Of a DNA stretch of 64,000 nucleotides, positions 34,650-47,900 are shown in pieces. The first letter of the stretch is position 1; each line of letters starts with the position of its first letter. The DNA lies in the NCBI GenBank assembly GCA_023238725.1, contig CM041550.1:23384586-23448585 (forward strand), in the 5' to 3' direction. The DNA is from Scortum barcoo (Eukaryota; Chordata; Actinopteri; Centrarchiformes; Terapontidae). Below the pieces are notes generated by a model that saw only the letters and a program-made list of their open reading frames with translations, had not been told where the DNA came from and did not search any database. The position numbers and the translations under genes are program-made.

Positions 34650-37505
34650 ATGTTTGAATATAGGGTGGCTCATAAGTGTACCAGAGTACTCTAGGTCAAA
34701 GGTCAGTGATCGACTTTGTGGTTGTTTCATCGGATTGGCGGCCCTATGTTTTGGACACGGTGAAGAGAGAAGCAGAGCTATCAACTGATCACCACCTGGT
34801 GGTCAGTTAGATCTGGTGACATGTAAACATTTAGTGAGGGTGAACTGGTCTAGCTGAGGCCCCCATCCATGAGGTCTTTAACGCCCATCTCCTAAAGAAT
34901 TTCTTGTGCATTCTGGGGGAGGTTGGGGACATGGAATCCAAGTGGGCAGTATTCAAAGTCTGTGGAGGTGGCTGCAAGGAGCTGTTGTTGGGTTGTAAGG
35001 TTGTTGGTGCCTGTTGCGGTGGCAACCTAAGACCTTGCTGGTGAACACCAGTGGTGAACGAAGTTGTCAGGCTGAAGAAGGAGGCAGTTTGGGCCTGGTT
35101 GTCCCAGGGATCACATGAAGCAGCAGACAGGTACCAGAAGGCAAGTAGGGCTACAGCCTTGGTGGTAGCAAAAACAAAAACCACAGTGTGGGAGAAGTTC
35201 AGAGAGGCTATGGAAAGGGACTTTTGGTTGGCCTCATAGGCAAGTTCTAGCAAAATGTCAGATGACTCAGCAGGGGACAGCAAGGCTTATCCCAGGCTGT
35301 CTTCAGCAGGGAAGGAGAACTTGACTGAGGACATTGGCAAGCAGTGGAATGAGTACTTTGAGGAGGAGGCAGAGCTGAAAGACCCAGGGGAAACCTTGCC
35401 CATATCTGTGGCAGAAGTTGCTGAGGTAGTCAAGAACCCTCTCAGCGGCAAGGCCCCAAGTGTGAATAAGATTTGTCCAGAAATGCTGAAGGCTCTGGAT
35501 GCGGTGGGGCTGTTATGGCTGACATGCTTCTTCAGGGTCACATGGATGTCTGGGACTGTGCCTATGGAGTGGCAGACGGAAGTGGTGATCCCCATTTTAA
35601 AAAAGGGGGAGCGGAGGGTGTGCTTCAATTATTGCCTTTGGGGGAGATTGCGGGAGTATGGGGCTATTGCTGTGAGCTATCCATTCCTTATATAACCAAA
35701 GTGAGAGCTGTGTCTGTGTCACACAGTCAAGCAAATTCTTAGTGGGTGTTGGCATCCACCAGGGTTGCCTCTTGTCACCAGTCCTGTTTGTGATAAAACT
35801 GATAGTATCCTAAGATGCAGCCGAGGGGAAGAGACTTTCTGGTTTGGGGTTCTCAGAATTGCATCTCTGCTGTTGTCTGCTGTGTCGGCTTCTGCAAACT
35901 GTGACCTGGAACTGGGACGGTTTGCAGCTGAGTGTGAGAGCAGTCAGGAGAATCAGCATTCTACATCCTAACCTTCACCTATGGTCATGAGTTTTGAGAT
36001 TGTGGATACAAGTGGCTAGAATAAGTTGAGGAATGAGGGTGAGGAACTCTGACATCCATAGGGATCTTGGAATATAGCCGCTGGTCCTTCACTTTGAAAG
36101 AAGCCAGTTGATGTGGTTCGGTACCTGATCAGGATGCCTCCTGGGCACCTTCCTTTGGAGACATTCCAGGCCATCATCATCCAAGTCACAACAATAGACA
36201 AACACAGTCTGCTTAAACTAATACCATACACAACAAACAATTATATGTTTTCGTGTTTCTTATTGAACACACCATGTAAACATTCACAGTGCAGGGTGGA
36301 AAAAGTATGTGAACCCCTAGGCTAATCACTTCTCCAAGAGCTAACTGGAGTCAGTAGTCAGCCAACCTGGAGTCCAATCAATGAGATGAGATTGGAGATG
36401 TTGGTTAAAGCTGCCCTGCCCTATAAAAAACACACACCAGTTTTGAGTTTGATATTCTCAAGAAACATTGCCTGAGGTGAACCATGCCTTGCACAAAAGA
36501 GCTCTCAGAAGACCTACGATTAAGAATTGTTGAACTTGCATAAAGCTGGGAAGGGTTACAAAAGTATCTCTAAAAGCCTTGATGTTCATCAGTCCACGGT
36601 AAGACAGATTGTCTATAAATGGAGAAAATTCAGCACTATTGCTACTCTCCCTAGGGGTGGTCCGTCCTGTAAAGATGACTGCAAGAGCACAGCGTAGAAT
36701 GCTCAATGAAGGTGAAGAAGAATCCTAGAGTGTCAGCTAAAGACTTACAGAAATCTCTGGCACATGCCAACATCTCTGTTGACGAATCTACGATACGTAA
36801 GACACTAAACAAGAATGGAGTTCATAGGGAGGACACCACGGAGGAAGCCACTGCTGTCCACAAAAAAATATCACTGCACGTTTGAAGTTTGCAAAAGAGC
36901 ACCTGGATGTTCCACAGCACTACTGGCAAAATATTCTGAGGACTGATGAAACCAAAGCTGAGTTGTTTGGAAGGAACACACAACACTATGTATGGAGAAA
37001 AAAAGGCACAGCACACCAACATCAAAACCTCATCCCAACTGTGAAGGTATGGTGGAGGGGGCATCATGGTTTGGGGCTGCTTTGCTGCCTCAGGGCCTGG
37101 ACAGATTGCTATCATCGACGGAAAAATTCAATTCCCAAGTTTATCAAGACATTTTGCAGCAGAACTTTAGGCCATCTGTCCACCAATTGAAGCTCAACAG
37201 AAGATGGATGATGCAACAGGACAACGACCCAAAGCATAGAAGTAAATCAACAACAGAAAGGCTTCAACAGAAGAAAATACGCCTTCTGGAGTGGCCCATT
37301 CAGAGTCCTGACCTCAATCCGATTGAAATGCTGTGGAATGACCTCAAGAGAGCGATTCACACCAGACAACAGGGTCCTGCCTGAGGAGCCGGAATGTGTT
37401 GCTGGGGAGAGGGGCATCTGGACTACCTTGCTTAGCCCACTGCCTCACAACCTGATCCTGGATAAGCAGAAGAAAATGAATATATGGATGAATGGATGGG
37501 TGAAT
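34650..37505 (+). mobile_element. decayed non-LTR retrotransposon (LINE), split by a Tc1-like copy
   Basis: Pieces of one LINE polyprotein appear in order on the + strand. They are the endonuclease end (IDFVVVSSDWRPYVLDT-like, about 34700), EVVRLKKEAVWAWL (35060), KQWNEYFEEEAELKDPGE and VAEVVKNPLSGKAPSV (35340-35460), WLTCFF and PMEWQTEVVIPILKKGERRV (35520-35630). A jump follows to WGRLREYG (35640), GCLLSPVLF (35765), GRFAAECE (35920), then YGHE- and RMPPGHLP-like segments (35980-36150). The C-terminal end VAGERGIWTTLL (37395) leads into a gataagcagaagaaaatg tail with 'atgg' repeats to 37505. Stops, frameshifts and at least one internal deletion make it dead. Teleost family not assigned. Confidence 0.75.
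36205..37378 (+). mobile_element. second Tc1-like transposon copy, degenerate, nested in the LINE
   Basis: The left part has the end sequence cagggtggaaaaagtatgtg followed by aacccctaggctaat, a known fish Tc1 type distinct from the copy at 2334. The transposase region starts at 36484 (MPCTKELSEDLRLRIVELA) and is broken by many stops and frameshifts. Surviving DDE motifs are ILRTDETKAELFG, QQDNDPKH and SPDLNPIEMLWNDLK (37305). No right inverted repeat is visible: at about 37378 LINE sequence resumes. The left boundary is approximate. Confidence 0.75.
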
Positions 37506-40500
37506 GGTATTTTTCTACTTTAACTATCTTTTTCAGCTTTCCTGGGTTCTTTGCACATTTGCTCAAATTCCAAATTACAGTATGCATTCAAAAGTATAGC
37601 AAGGATGGCAGTCGCATTCTGACTATTAGCTGGTGTACTACTGCTTTAAGGGGCTTCTAAAAACTCATTGTCATAGGCAAGTTTTTTTTGTATATTCTCC
37701 AGATTAGTTTGGTCTGTCACTCATTATTCTGTGTATTATATTTTCATTTCTTTTTTTCTTTTTTTCATTACTTACACATTTTCACACATTACATGTTATA
37801 TTGTCTGAGGAGCATTTTTATAACTTTGTGCTTAGGAAAGTCTTATATAAAAAAAGCTTAATTTACATTATATTTCTGTTTAAAGTCAAACCTGTTTATC
37901 TTTCTCAATCCTCAGAAAAAAAAGAAAAAAGAAATAGAAATACCTGTATAGTGTAATGCAACTTGTATTGGTTATTTTATATCAATGTACAGTAAAAGTT
38001 GGTCTAGCCATTTTGTTCATGTTTTCACATATGAAGGAGAAACATTTACAAGCCCTTAAAATACAATTTAATGAAACAATTCTGTTCTCAAAAATGAGAA
38101 CAGAGTCCAACCAACACCTGTGAAAACAAAGGAATTATCTATTATTATTATGCATTATTGGTATAATTATAATTATTTGTTTTTTTATTACATTACATGG
38201 CAATGTACAGTTTTGAAAGGAAAATGTTCATATATCATGTAACTGTAATTATAATACTATATTTGGCAACAGTGTGAACCAGAGAATGTTAACTACCCAG
38301 TTTTATGTATGTACATACAGTATTGGCCAAGTATTTACAAGATTTGATTTGCATTATCACCTATGTGAACAACTGCTTGGTTTATTTGGTTTAATATTGG
38401 AGAGTTCTTGGGGGTTACTGAGGATATTGAATTAATTTCTGAAATTGTCTAAATTCAAAATGGTTGTTTAAACCATAAGTGGCCATATTTGGGCTGCCTA
38501 TGATGAAAAAATGAGAAGTTTTAGAAGATGCTGACTCTGATGGACCGGATAACCCAGATCTGGTTTGGCTCCACACCCAGGAAAGTATACTTTTTCCATT
38601 TATTAGACACACCTTAATGAAACTAATACAATAGCCCTGCATTAATGCCATTGTTGATACTGCTGAGAGAGGCGTTGAGTCAGCTTTATGATTCATCATT
38701 GCATAGGCTGCAGTTTGTGCCATTGAATTGTGTTGCTAAGATAGATACATACTGAATACTGATAAATATTTAATATTAATATTGAATATATTAAATTTGC
38801 TTCTGTTGGCTGATTCACTAATCATTTAATTGGCTAATAGTATCCACTTTACAGTCCTTTACTAACATGATGTTTTCCCTATAGAGTGATTAACCCCTTT
38901 AATCAATGAGGGTGAGGACCTTTGTCAATGAGGATCTTTGTTAATGAAGTCAGATTTATTCCAAACAGGAGTTCACAGTAGTAAAACTGTGTTTCTGTTT
39001 ATCACTATTCACCGTCTCAGATGCTCCTGCAACCAAGACCCCTGCAGCTTTTAATTCTCTGAAATATGGTTGACATGGTTGACACAAAACCCAAAAAAAC
39101 GTGGGAGATGGAGGCCAATAAGGAAATCCCTCCTCCATAGTCAGTGTAACTGTAAACCAAAGTCTTTATCCTGCTGCTACATGAACTCCAGTCTTTGGAA
39201 CCGGCTCACAATGATCAGCGACGTCAGCTGCCAGGAGGAGAAGTGGAGTTCATTGCCTGAGGCTGAACTTGCACACACTCACATACACTAAAACACGCAC
39301 ACAGACAACATCTTGAAATAACAGCAACAGAAATCAACTGGTCCTATTCTTTCCTCTGCGGGAAATTCATGAACATTGTGAGGTGTCACCACTCCATCGA
39401 TAACCACACAAACTCCAGGCACTCTCTTTGATCAAGAGGGCCCTTTCAGTCATGAGTTTCTGCTTCACCACTAGAATGTGAGGCAGCTTCTTTGATGGTT
39501 CTTGGTTCACCTCCTCCTGATAGTTTCCCCTCTGTGCATCAAACCTTCTTCAGTCTTCAGGACACTTGCTGGTTCAGGAGTTTGTCCCTACTGCTGGGCG
39601 AGGAAAGAATACTACAAGTCAGATACCTTATCCTTGAATCTCTTTCCCTTATCCTGACCCACTTATCCACAAACACGCCTTGCAGTTAACCCCAGCCCGA
39701 ACAGCCCCTTTTCTAACTGCAGAGAGAGTCTGTATTTGCAGACAAATGGGCCGTCGGAGAAATGGGAATTTTTTCTTTTTTTTTTGCATAATGGACTGTC
39801 AGACAGATGGGCTAGCCATTTTTGGGACTATAGGGCAGTCTGGCTGATGGGATGCTGTCCCCACAGTATTTTCTTAAATGATTGGTCCAGAAGTCATCAA
39901 TCAAACTTGTTTAGACTTGTATTCAGACAAGCAATCAATGTTGTATGTTCATTTATTAATGCAACAAAGCTATTTTACTCCAGCAAGTTAGTCTACGTTA
40001 AGACATAGACTAGCAAGATAGTGTTGAAAAGCCAGATTCAAACTGGTTCTTGTAAAACATATCATTCAGGTTAATCAGTGTTACACATTAGAAATGTGTT
40101 GTTAAACAGAATGGCTACATCAGTATCTACAACCATAATTATAAACAGCAGCACTTGTAGCAATACTGTCAGCATAGCTCAGTATGTTCTTAAGGAGACC
40201 TTTTGAAGGGTTTTATGTTCCCAGCAATGTTTGTTTTTCCCCTGGGTAAAAGTGTTGTGTTCAGTGTATGTTTCCCTGGGTCAGTGTGTTGTGGTGTCAC
40301 CCACCTACAGCTTATAGCCTACTCATGTAACGCTCCCTGAAACTTCAAATTTCCGGGCAAATTTACAAAAAAGTTTTCTTAACTTTAGAAAATGATGTTC
40401 TCACAATGGCTGAACAGATTTTTGCAATTACAGCTTTGAAGATTGTCCTAATCAATCTCTTACAAAATAGGGAACAAAAGGATGAGCCACTAAAGTGTCC

Positions 40501-40776
40501 ATCTAATCACAGTTGCAGCCATAGCTTTTTACAATCTAATTTGTTTATACTGTGATTGTTTTGGTTGGCCCTGATGATCATTGCCACAGGAACAGGAAAC
40601 TCAGGGTGACTTCACTGACACTTATGTGGACTAGTGCTCTGCCACATCCCATTGTTCAGGAATTCATTATACCCTCCTCCAGGGCACTTTATCCTTGAAG
40701 ATGGAGGGTAACCATGTCTCCAGCACCCATTCCCCCTCATCACTCCATACAAGAGACCAGTCCAAGCTGTGAGAGC
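37506..40776. other. intergenic DNA
   Basis: AT-rich in the first half, more balanced after 39 kb. No gene, RNA or clear repeat recognised; ORFs are short and look like chance. Confidence 0.5.
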
Positions 40777-42830
40777 CTAGCGCTTAAACGGCCATCCTTC
40801 CTGGGCATGCTTCATTATACAGTATGTTTTTGGGACTTTCTTTTTGCAACCCCCTGTCTTCCTTTTTAAGCTGAAGGAGCTCATCATCTGTCTCTCTCTG
40901 TTAGCTGGCCTTGGCTGGCTTTCTTCCTCCTTCTGGTCATCCACTGCTGCACTTGGCCCTGGTGTGTCCTCAGGGATGGAGGCTATTAGGACGGGGGTGG
41001 TGGAATGCCTCTCTCCCAGGCAAATCATGGCCAAGTTGCAGCAGTGGGTTTCCCCTCTCCTAACCCTGGACATTTGCAGTCCTAAGTCAGAGGAAATCAA
41101 TCATGGCATCAGCAAAGCAGATTTCAGCAACAGTTGTTTATTAACTTGCATAATTAAAACAACTGTAATATCAGTTTAAAATCACAAGCGCATTTTTCAT
41201 TTTTATTTTGGCTTGCCATGGAGTCACCTTCTCCAGCAGGCCTGTGTTCTCCAGCATTCTCACAGAAGAAAACAAAAGAAAAGGGAAACACATTTCAATC
41301 ATGGTCACAAAGGGATGACAACTTAAGAAGATTGGAAAAGATGACACATCCTTACAGACAGAAAATCTCCTGGAAATCATTTACTTGGATGAAAGAGTAT
41401 GGCTCCATCTACTGGTTGTCTTATTATTATGGGTTTTGTGTAGGATGCCAGCTAACTACCTGTAACTTCAAGTACAAGGTGGTCAAATGGAGATATGGAC
41501 TATTGTTGTCTTACCTCCAAGTTATGCTTGTCAAATTTTTGGCCCAGGTGAAGAAGTGATAGTTATTTGATTAGTACGCTACCTGCTCCACAAAACAAAA
41601 CAAAATTCGGGGGTAAAGTAAGTTCAGGTTGGCAGTGTAATAAATCACAACATTTTAAATGGACTGTGAAAGTGGTATTCAACTGTCTGAAAACCAAGCA
41701 GGGTTCACAACCTGTCCACCTTGGTCTAAATTTTCTGTAAAATTGCCACAGTCTCAGTAAGACATGTCAAACTTTGAACCACTTAAATTTGAAAGGTAAG
41801 GCTTTGAATGTTTCTTTCAAAGTCTGCAACTTAGTTAGATGAGTGCAGCAGCTCCAAATAGCTAGCTGGCTAGCAACGTCACTTATTGCCACTAACATCA
41901 TGTTCACTGATTAGAGTGGAAGCATAGTGCAGCATCTGCTCTATGAACGGCCTGCATACATTATGTGTTCAGTGTAACCAGCACGTCAGCGCTTCAACTC
42001 TGGAAACTCTGGCTTTGGAAATTCCTGGGACTGGAGCCAATTGCTCGAATTGATATGACTCAGGATCACCATGATCCTCTAACACACTTCCGGGGATTCT
42101 GGAGGGGAAGAGTCCTCCTCCTCAAAAGAGCCCTCTGTGACACCATGTCACTCTCAGTTTTTCTATCACCACCAAATGTCTTTAATCAACTCCTGTGTCA
42201 CACATCCACACCCTAGTGGAGGCTTAGATTTTGTCCTGTATGCAACATCAATGTCCTTTCCTTGTCACATATCACATGCCTGTTAAAGTGATAAACTGCA
42301 CTACTTGTGGTTGTTCATCCTGTGGTCACAGATGTTTCATACTTGCACTACATTTTTGTGCCGTGTGCTACAGACCTAATGTCCTCTGTAGCACCAGTGC
42401 TATAAAAGTGAAGGCAGCCCTAATTAATCTCTTTTGAAAACGTAAATTATGTACTCTTAGAGTGTGTCAATCACAGTTTTAGTAGAAGTAGTGGTAGTAG
42501 TAAGAGTTTTTTGGCAAGCTCAGGGTTTGTTGAAGTCTTTTCCTCAATTTTTCAAGTATTTTCAAGTTCACCAAATGCTCCTCTATCATTTGATGGAAGG
42601 CCTCCTGCTAAGTCCTCAACTTACTGATCAGCTCCTGACCCTCACTCACACTTTGAGCATGAGACTTCAGCTCCATCTGAGGGTGCTCCTGATGGGTGGC
42701 TCTTTATTGCTGAAACTGATCGTTCAGCTTCTGTCTTCCAGCCCTCTCTTGCTCTTCTCTTTCATCTTTGTCTCCAGCCTGGTGGACAGCTTGTTTTCTT
42801 TCTTATAGGTTACTGCCTTGACCTATTGTT
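40777..42830 (-). pseudogene. possible decayed gene, scattered coding-like pieces on the minus strand
   Basis: Three minus-strand pieces read as protein-like. 42830-42460 is a charged coiled coil (QAGDKDEREEQERAGRQKLN, then MIEEHLVNLKILEKLRKRL) with in-frame stops. 42150-41970 is acidic (EGSFEEEDSSPPESPE, then DHGDPESYQFEQLAPVPG) with a frame change. 41100-40777 is an ORF with SIPEDTPGPSAAVDD, KEEESQPRPANRE and SLKRKTGGCKKKVPKTYC. They may be remnants of one gene or of unrelated repeats. No family identified. Confidence 0.25.
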
Positions 42831-44346
42831 AGGGGTTCAGGGCTGATGGATCCAGTCTCAAAGTCATAGTCCTGTCAGTCCTGTTGGCAGCAATATAGCA
42901 ATATAGTAAATTATTACACTCCCAATATGTTGGACTGTTTCTTTAAAGGTTGCTTAGTGAGCTTGAAAGAAGTGATTCTGAGGCAGGGTAAAACTAATTT
43001 GATTCCACAGGATCATAGGTCATGCATACCACTGTGATATTTATAAATTCAGTCAAAGTTATACACACATAATGACCATTATTTTTAGTGCTACTCTTAC
43101 ATTGTGGACATATGTTTACACAAAAGAGGAGAAAGATGTAGCAGATAGGGAAAAAGTTCAGGCACAGCTATGAGGCCAGAAGAGGGAGACATAAGGATGA
43201 CTGATGTCACAGTCAAAATATAAAAAATCTAGAAAGTTTCAGATGAGTGTGTTTTTTTTAATATTTTACTTTTTATCACCATATATACAAGACCAAGTAA
43301 GGTTTGAAAAACACACGTCTCCAAAAGTACAAAAACTGCTTTCACTCTTCTATACAGTTCACCTTTCAGTGCTGTTTTAACTGTTTTGTAGCATACATGT
43401 TATTGTGACCATAGTTCAGCTGAGTGCACATGATTGGCTGAATGTGACCATTCTAATTATCAAATTATGTAATAAATGTAAGAGACATTAAAAATGGAGT
43501 GTACTTTGAGTTACTTTGCTGACTTGTTGACTTTACATTGTTGACTGGATGCACTGGTACTGTCCATTTCTTGTACTGTATGTACAAAGAAAAGAATTTA
43601 AGTGCTGCTGGATGCTTAAATTTACATTTATGTTTTGGGTGAAAGCGATTCAACTATCAGTGTACAAGTTGTCCTATTCACGATAAATAAAATGTAAATG
43701 AAACTAAAAGGTTAGTAAGATAAACACTTATTGTTTCCTTCATTTCTTACTGTTCAAAACAGTGTAGCCATTAATAATGTGCGGTCAATTATTGTCTTAG
43801 AGGATCTAAAAATTTAAATTTGAACATAGCACATTTTTACTTGTTTTTCAAATCGGTCCCCCTTGCACTGAGTGGGTGCCACAGTCATCTGGGCTGTGAT
43901 CACTTGGGTTTTCCAGGTGCATTTGATAACATAACACATTATGCTGACTACCACCACTAGGCAAAATAATTGAGCTACAAAGAAATGCAGAGTTATTTTG
44001 CTCCCCTGGCCTCACCTTTAACTGAGTGCCAGCCATCACAGACACTCAGCACTCGCTTTAATATTCTCCAGGAAAGAAGTGTTTTTTCTGTGGTTTGCTT
44101 TTAGTTGAACTTTCTTTTGAAAGGGAGTGCACATAGAGCTGAGTCATTTGTATTTGTGTTTGTCATTTAGTTTTGGCACTACAATTTACCCCACCTTGTT
44201 TCTCTATGTTAATCATATGTCCAACTAGAATAAGAAAACTGGACACATCTATGGGCATAATAAATCCAATAAGAATACATGAAGTATGCCAATACATTTC
44301 TACACTATTTGCATCTCCACAAATAAACCAAAGTCAGTTGTTCCAG
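42831..44346. other. intergenic DNA upstream of igfbp2
   Basis: AT-rich, no gene recognised; presumably contains igfbp2 regulatory DNA. Confidence 0.45.
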
Positions 44347-44354
44347 TATATATA
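44347..44354 (+). promoter_or_regulatory. possible TATA box for igfbp2
   Basis: TATATATA about 200 bases before the igfbp2 start codon. Spacing would give a 5' UTR of roughly 170 bases. Weak evidence in AT-rich DNA. Confidence 0.25.
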
Positions 44355-44550
44355 CTTTGTTGTATTGGGACCTCTTGCTCTGATATTCAGTCAGGCAGTA
44401 ATATGAGAGCAGATAGGACCCTGTCAGTAGCATCACAGTGTTTACCCAATGTTCACACAGTTGACTTTCAGGACCCTGAGGTTCACATTGTTATCTTCCA
44501 AGGGTCATTTTGGCTTTCAGTAGTCCCTACTGAACCTAGAAAGTGGCAGA

Positions 44551-44911
44551 ATGGTCATATACTTGACTTATGGGTTGCTATTTGCATATTTTGCTTTGCC
44601 TGGGATCTTACTTGGGGATCTGGCATTCCGATGCCCAAGTTGTACTGCAGAGCGTCAAGCTGCATGTCCCAAAGTCACAGCAGTATGTACAGAGATAGTG
44701 AGGGAGCCGGGCTGCGGCTGCTGTCCAGTGTGTGCCAGGCAGGAAGGGGAGCTTTGCGGGGTCTATACGCCGAGGTGCTCCAGCGGCATGAGGTGCTACC
44801 CGAGCATTGAGGCTGACTTACCTTTGCAACAGCTCATCCAGGGATTAGGACGATGTGGACAAAGAGTGGACCTGGAAGTGCCGACAAGTCCTGACCACCA
44901 GAACACGAACG
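44551..44911 (+). CDS. igfbp2: igfbp2 exon 1 (signal peptide and IGF-binding N-domain)
   Basis: MVIYLTYGLLFAYFALPGIL is the signal peptide core, then FRCPSCTAERQAAC, VREPGCGCCPVCARQEGELC and GVYTPRCSSGMRCYP, ending GLGRC. All 12 cysteines of the IGFBP N-domain are present. The Ala/Pro-rich insert of the human protein is absent. Donor gtaact at 44912. Confidence 0.95.
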
Positions 44912-47900
44912 GTAACTTCTTTTAGAAAAAGTACTGAAAGAGGAAAGTTATGTTACTACGTGTTATGTAAAAATCATCACACAGTGATGTACCCACATCT
45001 TTGATTTCAAAGTCCACAACTTTGTCCGACCAAAGAGTGAGATATTAACCTTGGTATATTGAAATGGTAGAGACCAAAACAGATCTAAAAGGGGGGTAAA
45101 TTTTTGACATTTCGAATATTATAATATTCAAATGCTAATATTATAGTGCTTGCTGAATGTGAAAATTAGCAACTGTATGCAAATCCATCCTTAGAAACAT
45201 GATTATATGGTAATACTATGTGCTCCTGGGCATTAAAATCAATCAATGCAGCCTGAAGTCAGTGTAGTGGTTGTAAAGCATATAAAAAGTTGGTTGCCAC
45301 TGAGTCAAAACAATAATTTCACCACGGTACTCTTTTTTATTTCAGAGAAACCACATCTACATCAAAGATATTTGGTCACAATAACTACCCAAAATAAATA
45401 ACCCAGAAATCCTGTGGGGACATAGAAATGTCAAGCATTTTCTCTCCCACTTTACAGTTATTAGGGACAAAGGGTCACTATTGATTCCTGAAAATGAATG
45501 TTGACATATGTGTTTGGCAGGCGGTGGCAGGCCCACATCTGTGAGTGCAAACAAGCAGTATCCCACCGATGATCCCATGACATGTCTGTAACCCACATCT
45601 CCTCAAAGCTCTCCTATTGGGAGAAGAGGGGAGGGTAATGTCATACACATTTCAGAATTAAAAACTTACAAAACAGATTGAACTTTGAACTTTAACATGC
45701 TGTAAATATGGGAGATGCCCCTCAGAAGGGTGTAATGGGAAAGTTGCAGATCTCCATGTTAACAGGTGCAACCTAGTTTTGCAATCACGTTTTTTGTTTA
45801 TAATAATGTTTCTTGGGTCAACTTAGTTCTTGTACTGAAATATTTTGAGATAACAAAAGACTCAACAGAGATCTTTTTTTCTGCAGGAATCTCTTTTAAG
45901 ACTCTTCCAGGTTTTGTTGATAGAGGGTAGTAAAAACAAACCCAATTCCAGTCCCTGTAACCTTAGCTAAGCACGATGGACTTGCCTGCACTCTCTGATG
46001 TGATTTACTGTCCTCAAACCAGTAAGAACACATAAAGGAAAAGCTGAAAACAAGCATCACATCAGACTGCGGTTTGCCCTCAGTTCACTGTGTTATGCTT
46101 GGCTTTTCAAGCATGAGCAACTGCTGACTATCAGATGTCAACATCTGTCTTCTTTGTACCCATTAAAAAGGCACATTTTGGTTTGTTTGCTGTTCACATT
46201 CTCACCACCAAACAACCACACTGTTGTTCACTTGGAAGAGAGCAGGGACTTGCATTTTTAAGCATTTCGTTGTAGTTATTTGGTGTGATCCTGAGTTCAA
46301 ATGGTATGACTCTCACCTGCCTGAACTAAACTGCAGTAAACATCACGGAGGCCTGAGTAAACAGTCCAGAGTTCAAATAAACCTCTCCAGCTTTGTCTAG
46401 TGTGCACATGCTTCATATCCAATTTACACATAACTTTGCTCTTTTATGCTGCTTGTCATTAATTTCTCCTCCAATTCTTCCACACTTTGCAGCAATAAGA
46501 CTTTTCCACATTGCAAAGGTGACAGAAAATGGCAATGCTGATGTTTTAAATCCGTGGTTCGAATTCTTCCAATCCAGAAAGCATGTAATGTTAGAAATGG
46601 CACATCGTCTTCAGTGTTTCCACTTGAACTATTTTTGCAATGGGAGTCGACTTGGAAATGTTCTCTCAGTCAAGGTCAACGAAAGGTTTCAGCCTGGTGA
46701 TGAGTGTATGGGTCTCCAAAGGAATCAAAACATTTCTCCTCTTTTAAATCCTGGACAAAGAAAATGAATTCACTGTCTCTCATGAGGTACTGAAGTCCGT
46801 GGCAGGTGTGGAGCATCTGTCATTGACATGGATGCATCATTATACAACTCTATTTGTATTAGCCATTAACATTTCAACATGTACTGTATTTACGCCTGTT
46901 GAGCAATGTGCACTCCTTGTTAAGCAAAACTGTGTTCATTTGACATACTTGAAAAAGCTGAAACTCAATACTTCTCTGCCACAGAATTATTTTAAGTCCC
47001 GCAGCAGTTTGGACATTAAATTACTTATTTGAGTGGAGGAGAATGGCTCAAAATAATATAAAATAATAATCAGGCCAAAATAATCACAATGAGTGGGTTA
47101 AACTTTAATTTGGTAGAATGAAGTCTAGCTACCTCTTAAAGATGGGCAAAAAAATGTAGTTTGTCACACCAAAAGCATAAAATCCTACAAACATTTTAAG
47201 CATATAAATAAATGAATACCTGTTATATCAAATAGAAAGGGAAAGTAGAATTGCACTTGTAGCTGTGTGAATGCTGGTTACTGTCCATCCCTGTGGTCTC
47301 TGCTTGATATCACTGACAATAATTCCTCAAAATAGATATCCTTGTGCAAGGTTAATAAAGTTAATTTGTTTTTTTTTTTTTTTTTTTATATTATCTACAG
47401 TTACACTCCACAGCAGGCAGGGTATATGATGTTGACAGAAATTGTGCTAACAAAAGCTGAAAGGACCACAAGCAGTCATACGCCTTTCTCACAACAGATA
47501 TTTTGACTTCTCACAGTAGGAAAAGCCCAGATGTTACTAGCACAGCGAAACTGCCACAGTGAAAGTTTAAATATATGAAAGTTCAGGAGCTAGATTCAAG
47601 TTAAAAAAAAAGTATCAAACTATTTTCATGATGTTGATGTTGACATGTTATGTCATGTCAAGGACATCAAGGAATGAGAGCTGTTTTACAGCGACCTTGA
47701 CAAGTTCACATGCAAAGTACACAGTCCAAAGCCACTGTGGCTCTCTATCCAAATCTTTCTCTCTGCCCAAACTTATCTGCAACTCTAAGCCCAGTATCAA
47801 TGAATTATGTACATATTAGACAACTGATGAGTGTTTTTAACCATACATAACCGTAGTCTATGTTCCATAATCATACAGTATGACTGTTCTGTACTTGCCA

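Noticed and set aside
34831..35283. 150-codon minus ORF over the LINE
   Set aside because: Antisense shadow of LINE polyprotein sequence, which reads on the plus strand.
44286..44810. 174-codon + ORF overlapping the igfbp2 start
   Set aside because: It is the shadow of igfbp2 exon 1 in another frame; the 44551 frame carries all 12 conserved cysteines.
46393..46767. 124-codon + ORF in igfbp2 intron 1
   Set aside because: No domain, no splice context and ordinary AT-rich composition; best explained as chance.
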